DNA of 64,000 nt, taken from Verrucomicrobiota bacterium. Its GTDB lineage: Bacteria > Verrucomicrobiota > Verrucomicrobiia > Limisphaerales > UBA9464. The stretch spans positions 88,162 to 152,161 of the forward strand of contig CANGKZ010000008.1 of assembly GCA_947454705.1 (NCBI GenBank). The letters are read 5' to 3'. Every line of letters begins with the position of its first letter. The stretch's first letter is position 1. The position numbers and the translations under genes were made by a program. Of this stretch, positions 1 through 10,446 are shown in pieces. Below the pieces are notes generated by a model, which did not search any database, was not told the origin of the DNA, and saw only the letters and a list, made by a program, of their open reading frames with translations.

Positions 1-1508
<1,508 letters not shown>

Positions 1509-1584
1509 ACGGCCGCGAGGGAAGGGTGAAGTTTCCGAGAACGCACCCCTGCCCGGCTTCCGTCCGACGGCGGTTGGGGTGAAA

Positions 1585-2022
1585 TCAGCGGCTTCCTGCA
1601 GCCACCGGGGCATTCGCCAAGGCCAGCGCAGCCGCCGCCGAGGCATCTCCCGACCGCGCCAAACGCTGCAAAGCCACGCGGGCTTCGCGCGACAGCGGAG
1701 CGGTACGCGGTGCATGGGCAGCCACCGGGGCAGCCGATTCGCCCGGATAGCCGGCGATCGTGGGCGTGGCGCTCCCTGCAGAAAATGCGCCCGGGGCGCC
1801 ACCCGAAGCCGCGACGGGTTGAAGTCCCGAAACTCCGCCAGCGGTGAACATCGCCCGGGCGTCGTTGTTGTAGCCGGACATGAGGGTACGCCGGGTCACG
1901 GCACGAATCCCGCCGGGTTGTCCGGTGTTTCCGCCCCCGCCCGGGAGCCCCTGCCCCAAAGTTGGTGCGGTGCAAAGCAGCCCGAATCCCAGGGTCAGAC
2001 AGGCGGTCGCTCGGCGGTTCAT
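1585..2022 (-). CDS. Small exported protein of unknown function
   Basis: A 145-residue frame upstream of lepA on the same strand. The N-terminus MNRRATACLTLGFGLL followed by a small-residue stretch ending in TLGQG looks like a Sec signal peptide. The mature part is rich in Gly, Ala, Ser and Pro and shows no domain I recognise; an Ala-rich, helix-prone tail (RVALQRLARSGDASAAAALAL) may be exposed. No clear Shine-Dalgarno site precedes ATG 2022. The divergent neighbour starts about 100 bases away at 2124, so the gap probably carries two promoters. A different-frame coding read on the plus strand is not convincing. Moderate confidence that it is a gene; no function can be assigned. Confidence 0.55.
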   Translation of the reverse strand: MNRRATACLTLGFGLLCTAPTLGQGLPGGGGNTGQPGGIRAVTRRTLMSGYNNDARAMFTAGGVSGLQPVAASGGAPGAFSAGSATPTIAGYPGESAAPVAAHAPRTAPLSREARVALQRLARSGDASAAAALALANAPVAAGSR

Positions 2023-2123
2023 GGAAGAATTCGATACCCCGCCAGTGTCCCCAAGGCCAGAGCAGAATCGGCATCCTCCGACATCGGGCTTGTGTTGTCG
2101 GCTGTTTGGGGTGTCATCCCGAC

Positions 2124-3563
2124 ATGTTCGCGGGTTTCGCCGAGCTGACCTCGATCCTGGCGCTGAGCGCCGGGCTGGTTGCTTTGGCGTCTCGCGATTG
2201 GACGAGGCTTCGCTCGCTGCAAAACCCGGCAGCCTCCACCGAATTCGCCGGCTGGGTGATTCGCGGATGGATCACGCCGATGTTCATTTGGACGGCGTGG
2301 AACTTCGCCGTTTTCGCCGGATGGCTCCAAGGCGTCATTCCCCTGCTCCCGGGCGTGCCGCTCGGGCCGATCGACAAATCCCAACTCGGCGATCTCGTCT
2401 GCCACAGCGCGGCGCTGGTGCTGTTCACGGTCACCACCTACTGGATGGCCTTCACCCAGATCCCGCTGCTGGCCTACGTCTCAAAAAAGGAATACGACGA
2501 GGATCCGCGCTTCTGGAAGATCCTGTTCGGTATTTTCGTTTTCCCCATCGCGGGCTTCTTCGCCTGGTGGCTCGGGCCCGCCGGTTGGGGCTTTGCGGCG
2601 GCGCTGGTTCTGTGGCCGGTGGTCCAGTTCCTCACGATCGAACCCCGCAAGCACGTGCCCGCGTACGGCCGTGCGGTGGCGCGCATGAAGTTTGGCGACT
2701 ACCGACAGGCGGAACAGGAGATCATTCTTCAGCTGGAGAAATGCGAGGATGACTACGAGGGATGGATGCTGCTGGCGCAATTGTACGCGGAGCAGTTCGG
2801 CGAGATTGCCAATGCCACGGCGACGATCGACGACTTGTGCGCGCAGCCGGGCATCACGCCCTATCAGTTATCGCGGGCTTATCAGCGTCTGGCCGATTGG
2901 TATCTGGCGGGGCCCGCGGATCCGTACGCGGCGAAGGCGGCGCTTGAGATCATCGTGAAGCGCATTCCGGACACGCCCTTCGCACGCACGGCGCAACAAC
3001 GCATCGCCACGCTTCCACTCGACCGCGAGGAATTACTGGAGCAACGCGAGGTGAAGCGGATGCGGCTTCCGAGCCTCAGCGAGTCCCCTGCCCCCGCTGC
3101 CACCGCCGAGGCTCCGAAGGTGCCGGTCACTTCGGCCACGGCGGCCCGCGATGCCGCGCGACGACGACTGGAGCGGATGAACACGCGCATTGAATCCGAT
3201 CCGGACGATTGGTCGCTGCGGGAACAAAAGTGGGTCCTGCTCGCCGAGGAATTGAATGAAGCCGCCGCTGCGGTTCGTGAATTGGAGCAACGCCTGAATG
3301 CCGGGACGGTGCCGGTGGATCGCATCCCGGCCTGCCTGGCGCACTGCGCGGGATGGCGATTGAAGCACCTCAACGATCGCGAGGGGGGCAAACGGATTCT
3401 CGAACGCTTGATCCGCGAATTTCCCAACACGCCGCAGGCCTACGGCGCGAGTTCCCAACTTTGGTCCATGGAGCAGGAAGTCATCGCAGCCCAGCAGGTC
3501 CAACGCACCGTCACGGCGCCGCGAATTGTGGTCCGGATGCCACAAAACCCGAGCCACGCCTGA
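2124..3563 (+). CDS. Multi-pass membrane protein with helical-repeat C-terminal domain
   Basis: A 479-residue protein when started at ATG 2124 (MFAGFAELTSILALSAG); the frame is open further upstream but that part is basic and low quality and would run into the divergent gene. Hydrophobic segments lie at about residues 5-25, 50-78, 90-117 and 127-168, giving four or five membrane spans. From about residue 180 the protein is soluble and built of paired amphipathic helices with TPR-like features (FGDYRQAEQEIILQLEK, EGWMLLAQLYAEQ), then a Pro/Ala linker near 320-340 and a second helical stretch. A role as a membrane-anchored scaffold can be inferred but nothing more specific. It stands alone between lepA-side genes and the convergent SNF2 gene. 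Confidence 0.82.
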   Translation: MFAGFAELTSILALSAGLVALASRDWTRLRSLQNPAASTEFAGWVIRGWITPMFIWTAWNFAVFAGWLQGVIPLLPGVPLGPIDKSQLGDLVCHSAALVLFTVTTYWMAFTQIPLLAYVSKKEYDEDPRFWKILFGIFVFPIAGFFAWWLGPAGWGFAAALVLWPVVQFLTIEPRKHVPAYGRAVARMKFGDYRQAEQEIILQLEKCEDDYEGWMLLAQLYAEQFGEIANATATIDDLCAQPGITPYQLSRAYQRLADWYLAGPADPYAAKAALEIIVKRIPDTPFARTAQQRIATLPLDREELLEQREVKRMRLPSLSESPAPAATAEAPKVPVTSATAARDAARRRLERMNTRIESDPDDWSLREQKWVLLAEELNEAAAAVRELEQRLNAGTVPVDRIPACLAHCAGWRLKHLNDREGGKRILERLIREFPNTPQAYGASSQLWSMEQEVIAAQQVQRTVTAPRIVVRMPQNPSHA

Positions 3564-3633
3564 TCGAGGGATCGAGGCGCAGCCCGGGTTTTTGTGAAGT
3601 CTCGTTCGATTCGGCTCGGGGCCGAACAGGCGA

Positions 3634-6600
3634 TCAGTCCTCGCTGAAGAGGTATTCCAGATCGTCCTTCGACAGGTTGCTGGCGAAACCTTCCTCGCCC
3701 AACACGTCGGAGATGGTCTGCGATTTGCGCTGCTGCAGTTCCCAGATTTTTTCCTCCACGGTTCCCGGCGCGATGAGCCGGTAGGCGTTCACCGTGCGGG
3801 TCTGGCCGATGCGGTGGGAGCGGTCGATGGCCTGGGCTTCGACGGCGGGATTCCACCAGGGATCGTACAGCACCACGTAGCTTGCCGTGGTGAGGTTCAA
3901 TCCGGTGCCGGCCGCGCGGAGCGACAGGAGGAACACGCAGGCTTCGGTCTCGGCCTGGAAGGCGTTGACCACTTCCTGGCGTCCCTTGGTTTCACCCGTG
4001 AGGATGTGGGTCTTGATGCCGCGTTCCTTGCAGGCGCCCTCAAGCAGGCGGAGCATTTCCACGAACTGCGAGAACAGCAGCACCTTGTTGCCCGACTGCA
4101 GGATCGGTTCGAGGAGTTCGAACAACGTATCGGTCTTGCCGCTGGCGCTTTCGTTGCCGACGAGCCGCGGATGGCAGCAGATCTGGCGCAGGCGCGTGAG
4201 GGCGGCGAGCACGTGCATCTTGGACTTCGCCACGCCCTTTTCCTGCAGGGTCTTCATGACCTGCTCGCGGCTGCGACGCAGTTCGGCGAGGTACAGTTTG
4301 CGCTGCTCTTCCCCGAGTTCGCAGTCGCGGCGTTCCTCGATGCGGTCGGGCAGATCCTTGGCCACCTGCTTCTTCAAGCGGCGGAGCATGAGCGGACGCA
4401 GCCGGGCCGAAAGGCGACGGCGTGCGGTGTTCGATTCCCACTCGGGACCGTTGCCCTTGGGCTCGTAGGTCTCGTGGAAACTCGCCTGGCTGCCGAGGTA
4501 GTTCGGCTGGATGAAATCCACGATGCTCCACAGGTCGAGCAACCGGTTTTCCAACGGCGTGCCGGTGAGCGCGAGGCGTTGTTCCGATTCAATCTCCTTC
4601 ACCGCCTGGGTGACCTGGGCGTTCGGATTCTTGATGAACTGCGCTTCGTCGAGCACGAGCGCGCGGAACTCAAACTTGCACAGCTCCTCGAGGTCGCGAC
4701 GCAGGATCGCGTAGTTGGTCACCACGATGTCGTTCTCGGGAATCTGCTTCCGGAGGTTGTGACGCGCCTGTCCGGACTGCAGCACGAGCACCTTGAAATG
4801 CGGGGTGAACTTCTCGGCTTCACGACGCCAGTTGTGCAGCACCGAGGCCGGGCACAGCACGAGCGAGGGCTTGCGGTCCTTCTTGTGCTGGTCGTGGTAC
4901 CAGGTGAGCCAGGAGAGGGTCTGGAGGGTTTTGCCGAGACCCATGTCGTCGGCCAGGATACCGCCGAGGTGCAACCGCGACAGGTTCGCGAGGAAGTCGA
5001 AGCCGTCCTTCTGGTACGGACGCAAGTCGGCGCGGATGTTGTCGGGCAGCTTGGTGTCGGGAACGCCCTTGAAGTTGCGGAGCTTTTCCTTCAGCGCCGC
5101 GACGGCCTTCTCCGCGCCTAGGTCGGCGAGGGTCTGTTCGTCGAGATGCGTGGCGTGGATGAGCGAGGCCTTCTGCGCGTCGGCACTGAGGCTGTCGAGT
5201 CCGAGGGTCGCCGCGGTCTCGTGCGCCTTCCGGTTCGCATCGGTATCGATCTCCACCCATCCGCCATCGGGCAGCTTCACGAAGCGCGTGGTGGCGGCGG
5301 CCAGGCGTTGAACGTCGGCGACCGACAGCTTCATGCCTTCCACTTCCCACTCGGCGCTGACGCTGAGCCAGTCGATGCCCGAGCCCTTGAGCACGAGCTT
5401 TGGCTTCACCAGCTTGCGGTTGAGGAAGAGGCGCTGGAATCCGGGATTGCCGAGAAATTCGGCTTCACGCGGACGATCCGGCCAGGCGTTGGCGAGCTGG
5501 CTGAGGAAGGCTTCGTTGGCGTCGCCCACCCACAGGCCCGGATCCGGAGTGAACCAGTCGAGCTGCTGCAGCCATTGGATCGCAGCGTGCACGCGCGGGT
5601 CGTCGATCAACTCCGGTCGATCGGCATTCGCTGTACCCGCTTTGGTGCGGGACCATTCGTGTCCGGACCACTGCCATTCGGATCCGTCGCGATCGCTGGT
5701 GGCGAGGAGGCGGAGGCGGACCACTTCGTCGGCGAGTTCGAACACGAACTGCGGACGCGCGGTGTGGGTGATGCAGAGCTGGCTCCAGTCGGCCTCGGAG
5801 GCGGCGGTGATCGTGTGACCGTTCCCGGCCTTGGCGCTTTCGGCCTCTTCCGCGGCAGTGCGGGCGCGCGGCTTGGTGGTCTGCGATTTGCGGAGCTCGT
5901 TGAGCAACCGGTGCGACAGCTTCTTCACCGGCAGGACCGGACGCTGGGCCCAGGCTCCGAGGAGACTCGCCGGCGGGGCGTTGCGCAGGATGTAGAATTC
6001 GTTCTCCACCAGCACGAGCTGGGGCGAGCCGACCATGAAGAAACACTCGGCGAGCGGACGCACCTGGCCATCCGGAAGCGCAAGCAAATGGGTGAAGCTG
6101 AGATCGCCGTCGACCGTTTCCAAATGCGGCTTGAGCTCGGCGAGCTGGCCGTGGAATTGCAGATTGGTCGCCTTGCCGGTGAGTTCGAGTCGCTGGCCGT
6201 GGGCCCACATGGCGAGCCAGGTGAGGAGGTCTGCACCTTCGAGCAAGAGCAGTTCGCCGTCCTTGGTTTTTTCGCTCCAGTTGGAGTGCAGCCAGTCGAT
6301 CACCGCCCAGTCATCGGCAGGAAACAACTCGGCCTCGTGCGCGGCGCGGGTGCGGAGATCGCAGAGGTCGGACAGGAAGCGTTCCTTTTCCCCGGAGCGG
6401 GAGCGGAACAGGAGGAAGCGAACGGCCAGACGCCACTGGTTGATGGCTTCGCCGGCGCGTTGGACTTCGCAGAGAATTCGGATCGCGGCCTTGGGGGCAT
6501 CGAGATGCGTGTGGGTCGCGGGGAGGAGCCAGTTTTCCAATTCCTGAACGAACTGGGTTTCCTTCTCCGACTGCTCCACTTCCTGGAAGCGATCGAAGTT

Positions 6601-6978
6601 CGCGTACGGCAGGAGCTCGGTGGGGAGCGAACGATTGGCGCGGAGGAACAGCATGGCCACCTCTTCGAGGCGGGTCTTGCCGTGGGCCGTCTGGATGCGG
6701 GGCCACCATTCCGTGGCACCGAAATCGTTGCGGCGAAGATTGAGCTTCTCCAGGTAGTCGTCGAAGAGCAGATACGCCCGCTGGGGATCGGCGCAGGCGC
6801 CGAGAAGCTTCAGCACCGCCTCACGCTCGGCGACCTTCTCACGCGAGTCCGCGAGTTCCCGCCGAAGATCGGCAAAGGACCCGTAGGTCGTGTTGAGCAC
6901 CTTGTGATGGGCGTCATATTTTGTGGCGGCGGCGGACGGTCGGGTGACCGGGGCGGATTTTCGTGCTGTTCTCGGCAT
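3634..6978 (-). CDS. SNF2-family DNA-dependent ATPase / helicase
   Basis: An 1114-residue Swi2/Snf2-type motor, of the bacterial class that remodels DNA- or RNA-polymerase-bound complexes. The C-terminal half carries the two RecA-like lobes: Walker A DDMGLGKTLQ near residue 674, DEAQ (motif II) near 776, LTGTPLENRLLDLWS (motif III region) just after, and the motif VI SHRIGQTRTVNAYRL near 1054. The N-terminal 600 residues form a large domain without a signature I recognise; SWIM zinc ligands are not evident. The extreme N-terminus is basic. It is encoded alone, about 140 bases downstream of the next minus-strand gene, and convergent with the membrane protein at 2124. Family assignment is firm; the cellular substrate is unknown. 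Confidence 0.95.
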   Translation of the reverse strand: MPRTARKSAPVTRPSAAATKYDAHHKVLNTTYGSFADLRRELADSREKVAEREAVLKLLGACADPQRAYLLFDDYLEKLNLRRNDFGATEWWPRIQTAHGKTRLEEVAMLFLRANRSLPTELLPYANFDRFQEVEQSEKETQFVQELENWLLPATHTHLDAPKAAIRILCEVQRAGEAINQWRLAVRFLLFRSRSGEKERFLSDLCDLRTRAAHEAELFPADDWAVIDWLHSNWSEKTKDGELLLLEGADLLTWLAMWAHGQRLELTGKATNLQFHGQLAELKPHLETVDGDLSFTHLLALPDGQVRPLAECFFMVGSPQLVLVENEFYILRNAPPASLLGAWAQRPVLPVKKLSHRLLNELRKSQTTKPRARTAAEEAESAKAGNGHTITAASEADWSQLCITHTARPQFVFELADEVVRLRLLATSDRDGSEWQWSGHEWSRTKAGTANADRPELIDDPRVHAAIQWLQQLDWFTPDPGLWVGDANEAFLSQLANAWPDRPREAEFLGNPGFQRLFLNRKLVKPKLVLKGSGIDWLSVSAEWEVEGMKLSVADVQRLAAATTRFVKLPDGGWVEIDTDANRKAHETAATLGLDSLSADAQKASLIHATHLDEQTLADLGAEKAVAALKEKLRNFKGVPDTKLPDNIRADLRPYQKDGFDFLANLSRLHLGGILADDMGLGKTLQTLSWLTWYHDQHKKDRKPSLVLCPASVLHNWRREAEKFTPHFKVLVLQSGQARHNLRKQIPENDIVVTNYAILRRDLEELCKFEFRALVLDEAQFIKNPNAQVTQAVKEIESEQRLALTGTPLENRLLDLWSIVDFIQPNYLGSQASFHETYEPKGNGPEWESNTARRRLSARLRPLMLRRLKKQVAKDLPDRIEERRDCELGEEQRKLYLAELRRSREQVMKTLQEKGVAKSKMHVLAALTRLRQICCHPRLVGNESASGKTDTLFELLEPILQSGNKVLLFSQFVEMLRLLEGACKERGIKTHILTGETKGRQEVVNAFQAETEACVFLLSLRAAGTGLNLTTASYVVLYDPWWNPAVEAQAIDRSHRIGQTRTVNAYRLIAPGTVEEKIWELQQRKSQTISDVLGEEGFASNLSKDDLEYLFSED

Positions 6979-7118
6979 GGCAGACTAACGCGACAACGTA
7001 GTAAGCCATCTTCTCTCTAAACCAGCCCCGGAGGGTCAACAGGAATCGTTACAGACTTGCACTCCGATTTTGTCCTGGGTCTCCGAAAAACCACCCGTTT
7101 TGTCCAACAATCCCGGGC

Positions 7119-7910
7119 CTAAGGTCCGCCTTCGGAGGGCTTCAACCACGGCGTTCCGGCGTAGTACCACTGCGACGCCTTGAGCGGCTCCACGTGCGAA
7201 TCCGCGAAGGCAATGTTGCTCCGCGTGTTGTGGCGCAGGTGCGGGCCGCCCCAGTTCGGATCGGTGGAAGTCACGCATCCGCTGCACGGCGCATCGTCCT
7301 TGGGATCGTGCACAATCCAGCAGCCGGGCTTCTCGGTCGAAGTGACCGTCACGCACTTCTGCGCGTTGGTGGTGTTGACCGGCTGGGTGCCGCCATCCGT
7401 GAGGTGCACCGTTCCCACCGGATTGCGGATCGCCGAGTCCTTGGCCGCCGGCCAATCCTTGGCGTCCCACACGTTGGGCCAGTCGCATCCGCCCAGACGG
7501 AAATTCATCGCGTAGTTCGACACCGCCTTGTCCTGCTGATCACTGGGGTAGAGCGCGACGAGTTCCTTGAACTTCTTCGAACGCGACGGGCAGATCAGGA
7601 GGTTGGTGGTTTGTTGGTACGGCTGGAGGAAGTTGAACCAGCCTTTGCGAAACGCGTTGTCGCCGCGGACCTGGAAGGTGAACGGAAAACGCCCGCCGTG
7701 GTCGTCGCCGTACAGCCGCGATGCGAGGGACATCTGGCGGAGGCTGTTGATGCAATTCGTCGCCTTGGCCTTTTCCTTCGCCCGAGCGAGGGCCGGGAGG
7801 AGCATGCCGGCCAGGATGGCAATGATGGCGATGACCACCAGAAGCTCGATCAGGGTGAAGCCTGCCGGGAGCGAGCTCCGGGAATTCTGCGAATGCGGCA
7901 CTCGATTCAT
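7119..7910 (-). CDS. Pseudopilin-like protein, prepilin-type N-terminus
   Basis: A protein of about 263 residues with a class III signal: a short basic leader, then [19 protein letters not shown] and PALARAK. Cleavage by a type IV prepilin peptidase before FTLIELL is expected, with the hydrophobic helix inserted in the inner membrane. The C-terminal part has Trp/Asp-rich loops and an [10 protein letters not shown] motif related to the H-x9-DG tail of PVC pseudopilins. Four or more Cys residues suggest disulphides. Start chosen at ATG 7910 (MNRVPHSQ); ATG 7934 in the same frame would add eight residues. Such proteins are highly expanded in Planctomycetes, Lentisphaerae and Verrucomicrobiota and usually occur, as here, without other secretion genes next to them. 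Confidence 0.9.
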   Translation of the reverse strand: MNRVPHSQNSRSSLPAGFTLIELLVVIAIIAILAGMLLPALARAKEKAKATNCINSLRQMSLASRLYGDDHGGRFPFTFQVRGDNAFRKGWFNFLQPYQQTTNLLICPSRSKKFKELVALYPSDQQDKAVSNYAMNFRLGGCDWPNVWDAKDWPAAKDSAIRNPVGTVHLTDGGTQPVNTTNAQKCVTVTSTEKPGCWIVHDPKDDAPCSGCVTSTDPNWGGPHLRHNTRSNIAFADSHVEPLKASQWYYAGTPWLKPSEGGP

Positions 7911-7968
7911 GACGATGCAATGATTCCAACCCACACCCGACCACCGATGGAAAAATCAACCGGCTGGG

Positions 7969-8466
<498 letters not shown>

Positions 8467-8583
8467 CGCGTTCCCAAAGTGGTCCCTCTCCGGACGGCAG
8501 CCAGTCAAGCGCGCGTTGCGTTTTTTGCAGGTCCGCGTGGGCGTCGGAGCCGGCCGCGGATGCGCCCCCAAGGACGCCCACGT

Positions 8584-9891
8584 TCAGTTCCGGGCGTAGC
8601 CGGGAACCGTCTCGCTGAGGATGTCGGCAATCGCGCGTCGCTCGCCGGATTCAAGATGGGTGTAGCGCGGTTCCTCGGCGGGCTTCTCAAGAATGGTTCG
8701 CAGACGCGTCAGAATGCGTTCGCGCAGCGCGGACGGCAGCTGCCGAAACGAGTCCGAATGAATGAGCGGACTGCAGCGGTACTTGTACAACCGCTGCTTG
8801 AGATCGAGCTCGGAGAGGGATGCACCAGTCTTGGTACGCACTCCGAGGCGCGTGTAGTCCGAGGCAAAGGGATGATCCCCGGCCAGCGCACCTTCGGGAA
8901 TCGATGCGGCCTCGCGGAACAGCAGACGGTCCAGCACCTCCTGCGCGCAGGAATCGAACACGCGTCGGGCGCTGTCGTAGGTGGGGCCTTCGGTGACCGA
9001 CTCCTTCAAGTCGCGCTGCAGGTTCTGCTGATATTGCAGGATGCGACGGCACTGATGCGCAGCGCGGGTGAGAATGTTTTGCGTGCCGCATTGATGCTCC
9101 AGGACCATTAGCGCCACCACATCACTGCCCTTGGACAGGTAGCGCGTGGCATCGACGGAATCGGGCAGCGTGGTGCGGTTGGAACCGTGATCGAGTTCAA
9201 TGGCGAGGGCTCCGTCGCGTTCGCGGCTGAGCAAGTTGCCGCGGTGCCGAACCGCTCCGCCGGATCCGGTCACGTACCATCCCGCCCACCGATCGGAGAA
9301 CGCCGTGGTGTCATCCACCACCATCGAGCCCTGACTGAAGATCGGCTGGCCGGCGCGGTCGGTGGCCACGGAGCGGACGAACACGGCAGGAATCTCGCGA
9401 ACAAACGTGCCGCCGTGGCAGCGCAGGCAGTCGGCATCGCGATGGAACGCGGTCTTGGTGCCCTCGGGCAGATGCGGATCGAAAGTGTAGAACACCGGCC
9501 CCAGTTCTGGATCGACGCTGGCCACTTCCATCAATCCACCGGGGCACCAGCCGACATAGCATTCCTCGGAAAAGTAAATCGCCCTCGGCGTGTTGGGCTG
9601 GATGAGGTTCAACTGAAGGCTGGTCTTGGAAAACACCAGCACCTGGCTCGATTCCGGAATTCGCAGTTCCTTCAACAGCGCCCGGGCCACTTCGCGATCG
9701 CCGCCTTCGAAGCGGAATTCTCCTGCTGCGACCCGCTTCTCCAGACGCTTGATGGCATCGCGCGGAGTCGTTGTGGAGTAGGAGATGGGCGACTGCTCGA
9801 AGGCGTCGTCCCCAGCGGCGACCCGCGACAGTCCTGCGACGGAAAGGATGGCCAGGCTCAAGGCCAACGGGAATGCAGGACGGTGTTGCAT
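8584..9891 (-). CDS. Exported protein with a single c-type heme motif
   Basis: A 435-residue protein starting at ATG 9891 with a Sec signal peptide (MQHRPAFPLALSLAILSVAG, cleavage probably near VAAGD). One CXXCH heme attachment site, CLRCHGG, lies near residues 153-159, followed by a His/Met-containing region. The rest resembles uncharacterised periplasmic proteins of Planctomycetes and Verrucomicrobiota in which a heme site sits inside a larger domain (FYTFDPHLPEGTKTAFHRD before it, GQPIFSQGSMVVDDTTAFSD after it). The product is probably a periplasmic monoheme protein; redox partner unknown. It is about 100 bases downstream of the small channel-like gene, possibly one transcript. Confidence 0.85.
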   Translation of the reverse strand: MQHRPAFPLALSLAILSVAGLSRVAAGDDAFEQSPISYSTTTPRDAIKRLEKRVAAGEFRFEGGDREVARALLKELRIPESSQVLVFSKTSLQLNLIQPNTPRAIYFSEECYVGWCPGGLMEVASVDPELGPVFYTFDPHLPEGTKTAFHRDADCLRCHGGTFVREIPAVFVRSVATDRAGQPIFSQGSMVVDDTTAFSDRWAGWYVTGSGGAVRHRGNLLSRERDGALAIELDHGSNRTTLPDSVDATRYLSKGSDVVALMVLEHQCGTQNILTRAAHQCRRILQYQQNLQRDLKESVTEGPTYDSARRVFDSCAQEVLDRLLFREAASIPEGALAGDHPFASDYTRLGVRTKTGASLSELDLKQRLYKYRCSPLIHSDSFRQLPSALRERILTRLRTILEKPAEEPRYTHLESGERRAIADILSETVPGYARN

Positions 9892-9995
9892 GGTGGTTCC
9901 AAAAAGGTGACGCCCTGCAACCTGATGGTATTCAGGATCACGCGCACCCCGCGTGTTGTCCGAGGCTGCACCGGGATTGGTCCGGCGGAGCGCCC

Positions 9996-10352
9996 TCAAC
10001 GTGCCGTGTCGCGCTCCTCATCGACATGAAACCGATGCAGGATCCGATGAATCACGGGGGTGAGCAGCGTCACGAACACGGAAAGGAACACCAGACCGCT
10101 GAACAGCGCGTAAGCCGAGGCAAACACCTTGGCGGTGGTGGTCGTGAGCGTTCCCACCGGTCCCATTCCGGTCAGAATCATGGAGGCATTGAGGAGCGAA
10201 TCCACCCAGCCGAAGCCCGCAAAGTGGTGGTATCCGAGCACCCCGATTCCCAGCGCCAGTAGGAGCACGCCGACCGCGATCAGAAGGGTCACGCCCATCC
10301 TTCGGGCAAATCGTCCACGGCTGGCGATGCGTTGTTTTCGGGTTTCGAGCAT
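9996..10352 (-). CDS. 2TM channel-like membrane protein with altered filter
   Basis: A 118-residue protein with a basic N-terminus, a first membrane span at about residues 19-41, a short amphipathic segment with [12 protein letters not shown] near 56-67, and a second span at about 73-103, ending in a charged cytoplasmic tail. This 2TM-P-2TM order is that of the ion-channel 2 family, but the K+ selectivity signature TVGYG is replaced by TGMGPVG. I therefore call it channel-like, not a channel. ATG 10352 is preceded by no clear ribosome site. Upstream is the divergent leuS gene at 10447. It could also be a degenerate relative with a purely structural role. Confidence 0.75.
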   Translation of the reverse strand: MLETRKQRIASRGRFARRMGVTLLIAVGVLLLALGIGVLGYHHFAGFGWVDSLLNASMILTGMGPVGTLTTTTAKVFASAYALFSGLVFLSVFVTLLTPVIHRILHRFHVDEERDTAR

Positions 10353-10446
10353 GATTGGGGAGATTTGGAGTGCCGGGAGGCAATCCGCAGTATCCTGTCA
10401 TCTCTGTTGCCTTGCGACCCATCCTTTAATCATTCTCCCGCCCCTT

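Noticed and set aside
5146-7020. Plus-strand frame of 624 codons over the SNF2 gene
   Set aside because: Shadow frame; Val/Gly/Glu-rich with no domain, opposite to a clear helicase.
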